Program-made: the position numbers and the translations under genes
The notes under the pieces: generated by a model
The model's database searches: none
What the model saw: only the letters and a program-made list of their open reading frames with translations
Told to the model about the DNA's origin: nothing
From: Anaerolineae bacterium
GTDB taxonomy: Bacteria > Chloroflexota > Anaerolineae > Anaerolineales > UBA4823
NCBI GenBank assembly: GCA_030622805.1
Contig: JAUXFR010000092.1
Location: forward strand, 1 to 6,218
Length of the DNA: 6,218 bases
Direction of reading: 5' to 3'
Shown here: in pieces, positions 6,187 to 6,218 of the stretch
Position numbering within the stretch: the stretch's first letter is position 1
Layout of the letters: each line of letters starts with the position of its first letter

Positions 6187-6218
6187 GAACGCTGTTTGTT
6201 GACCAGCCAGTTTGGTCG

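Noticed and set aside
6201..6217. Hairpin after the mreB-like gene: arms GACCA (6201-6205) and TGGTC (6213-6217) with a 7-base loop, possibly a terminator.
   Set aside because: The stem is only 5 pairs (one more with a G-U wobble) and the window ends one base after it, so no T-tract can be seen. It cannot be called a terminator from this.

Overview
This 6.2 kb window is the F1 half of a bacterial F-type ATP synthase operon. All of its genes lie on the + strand, packed end to end. The order is: the 3' part of an M42-family metallo-aminopeptidase gene (cut by the left edge), atpA (alpha), atpG (gamma), atpD (beta), atpC (epsilon), and an MreB-like actin homologue. Gaps between genes are 2 to 31 bases, so no intergenic stretch over 300 bases exists. 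No RNA genes, insertion sequences, CRISPR arrays or other mobile elements are visible.

The organism is a bacterium of moderate GC content. Three features point, without proof, to Chloroflexota, perhaps an Anaerolineae-like lineage: an alpha subunit about 40 residues longer than E. coli's because of one internal block, an MreB-family gene directly behind atpC, and the general wording of the M42, epsilon and MreB-like proteins. This placement is an inference from remembered family sequences, and a phylogeny of AtpA or AtpD would settle it.

The four atp genes encode the soluble catalytic head and central stalk: alpha3beta3 hexamer, gamma rotor shaft and epsilon regulatory subunit. The catalytic motifs of alpha and beta are intact (P-loops, catalytic Glu and Arg finger), so the enzyme should be functional. 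The F0 genes and the delta gene (atpH) are not in the window. The place directly before atpA, where atpH usually sits, is taken by the M42 peptidase, so delta and F0 must lie further upstream or elsewhere.

The last gene, almost touching atpC, has the full MreB fold signature but has lost several residues normally used for ATP hydrolysis. Its phosphate-2 Asp is replaced by Cys and its catalytic Glu pair by His-Gln. That gene and the alpha-subunit insertion are the two most interesting things here. I see no sign of a wholly new multi-gene system; the rest is a well-conserved housekeeping operon with some lineage-specific features.
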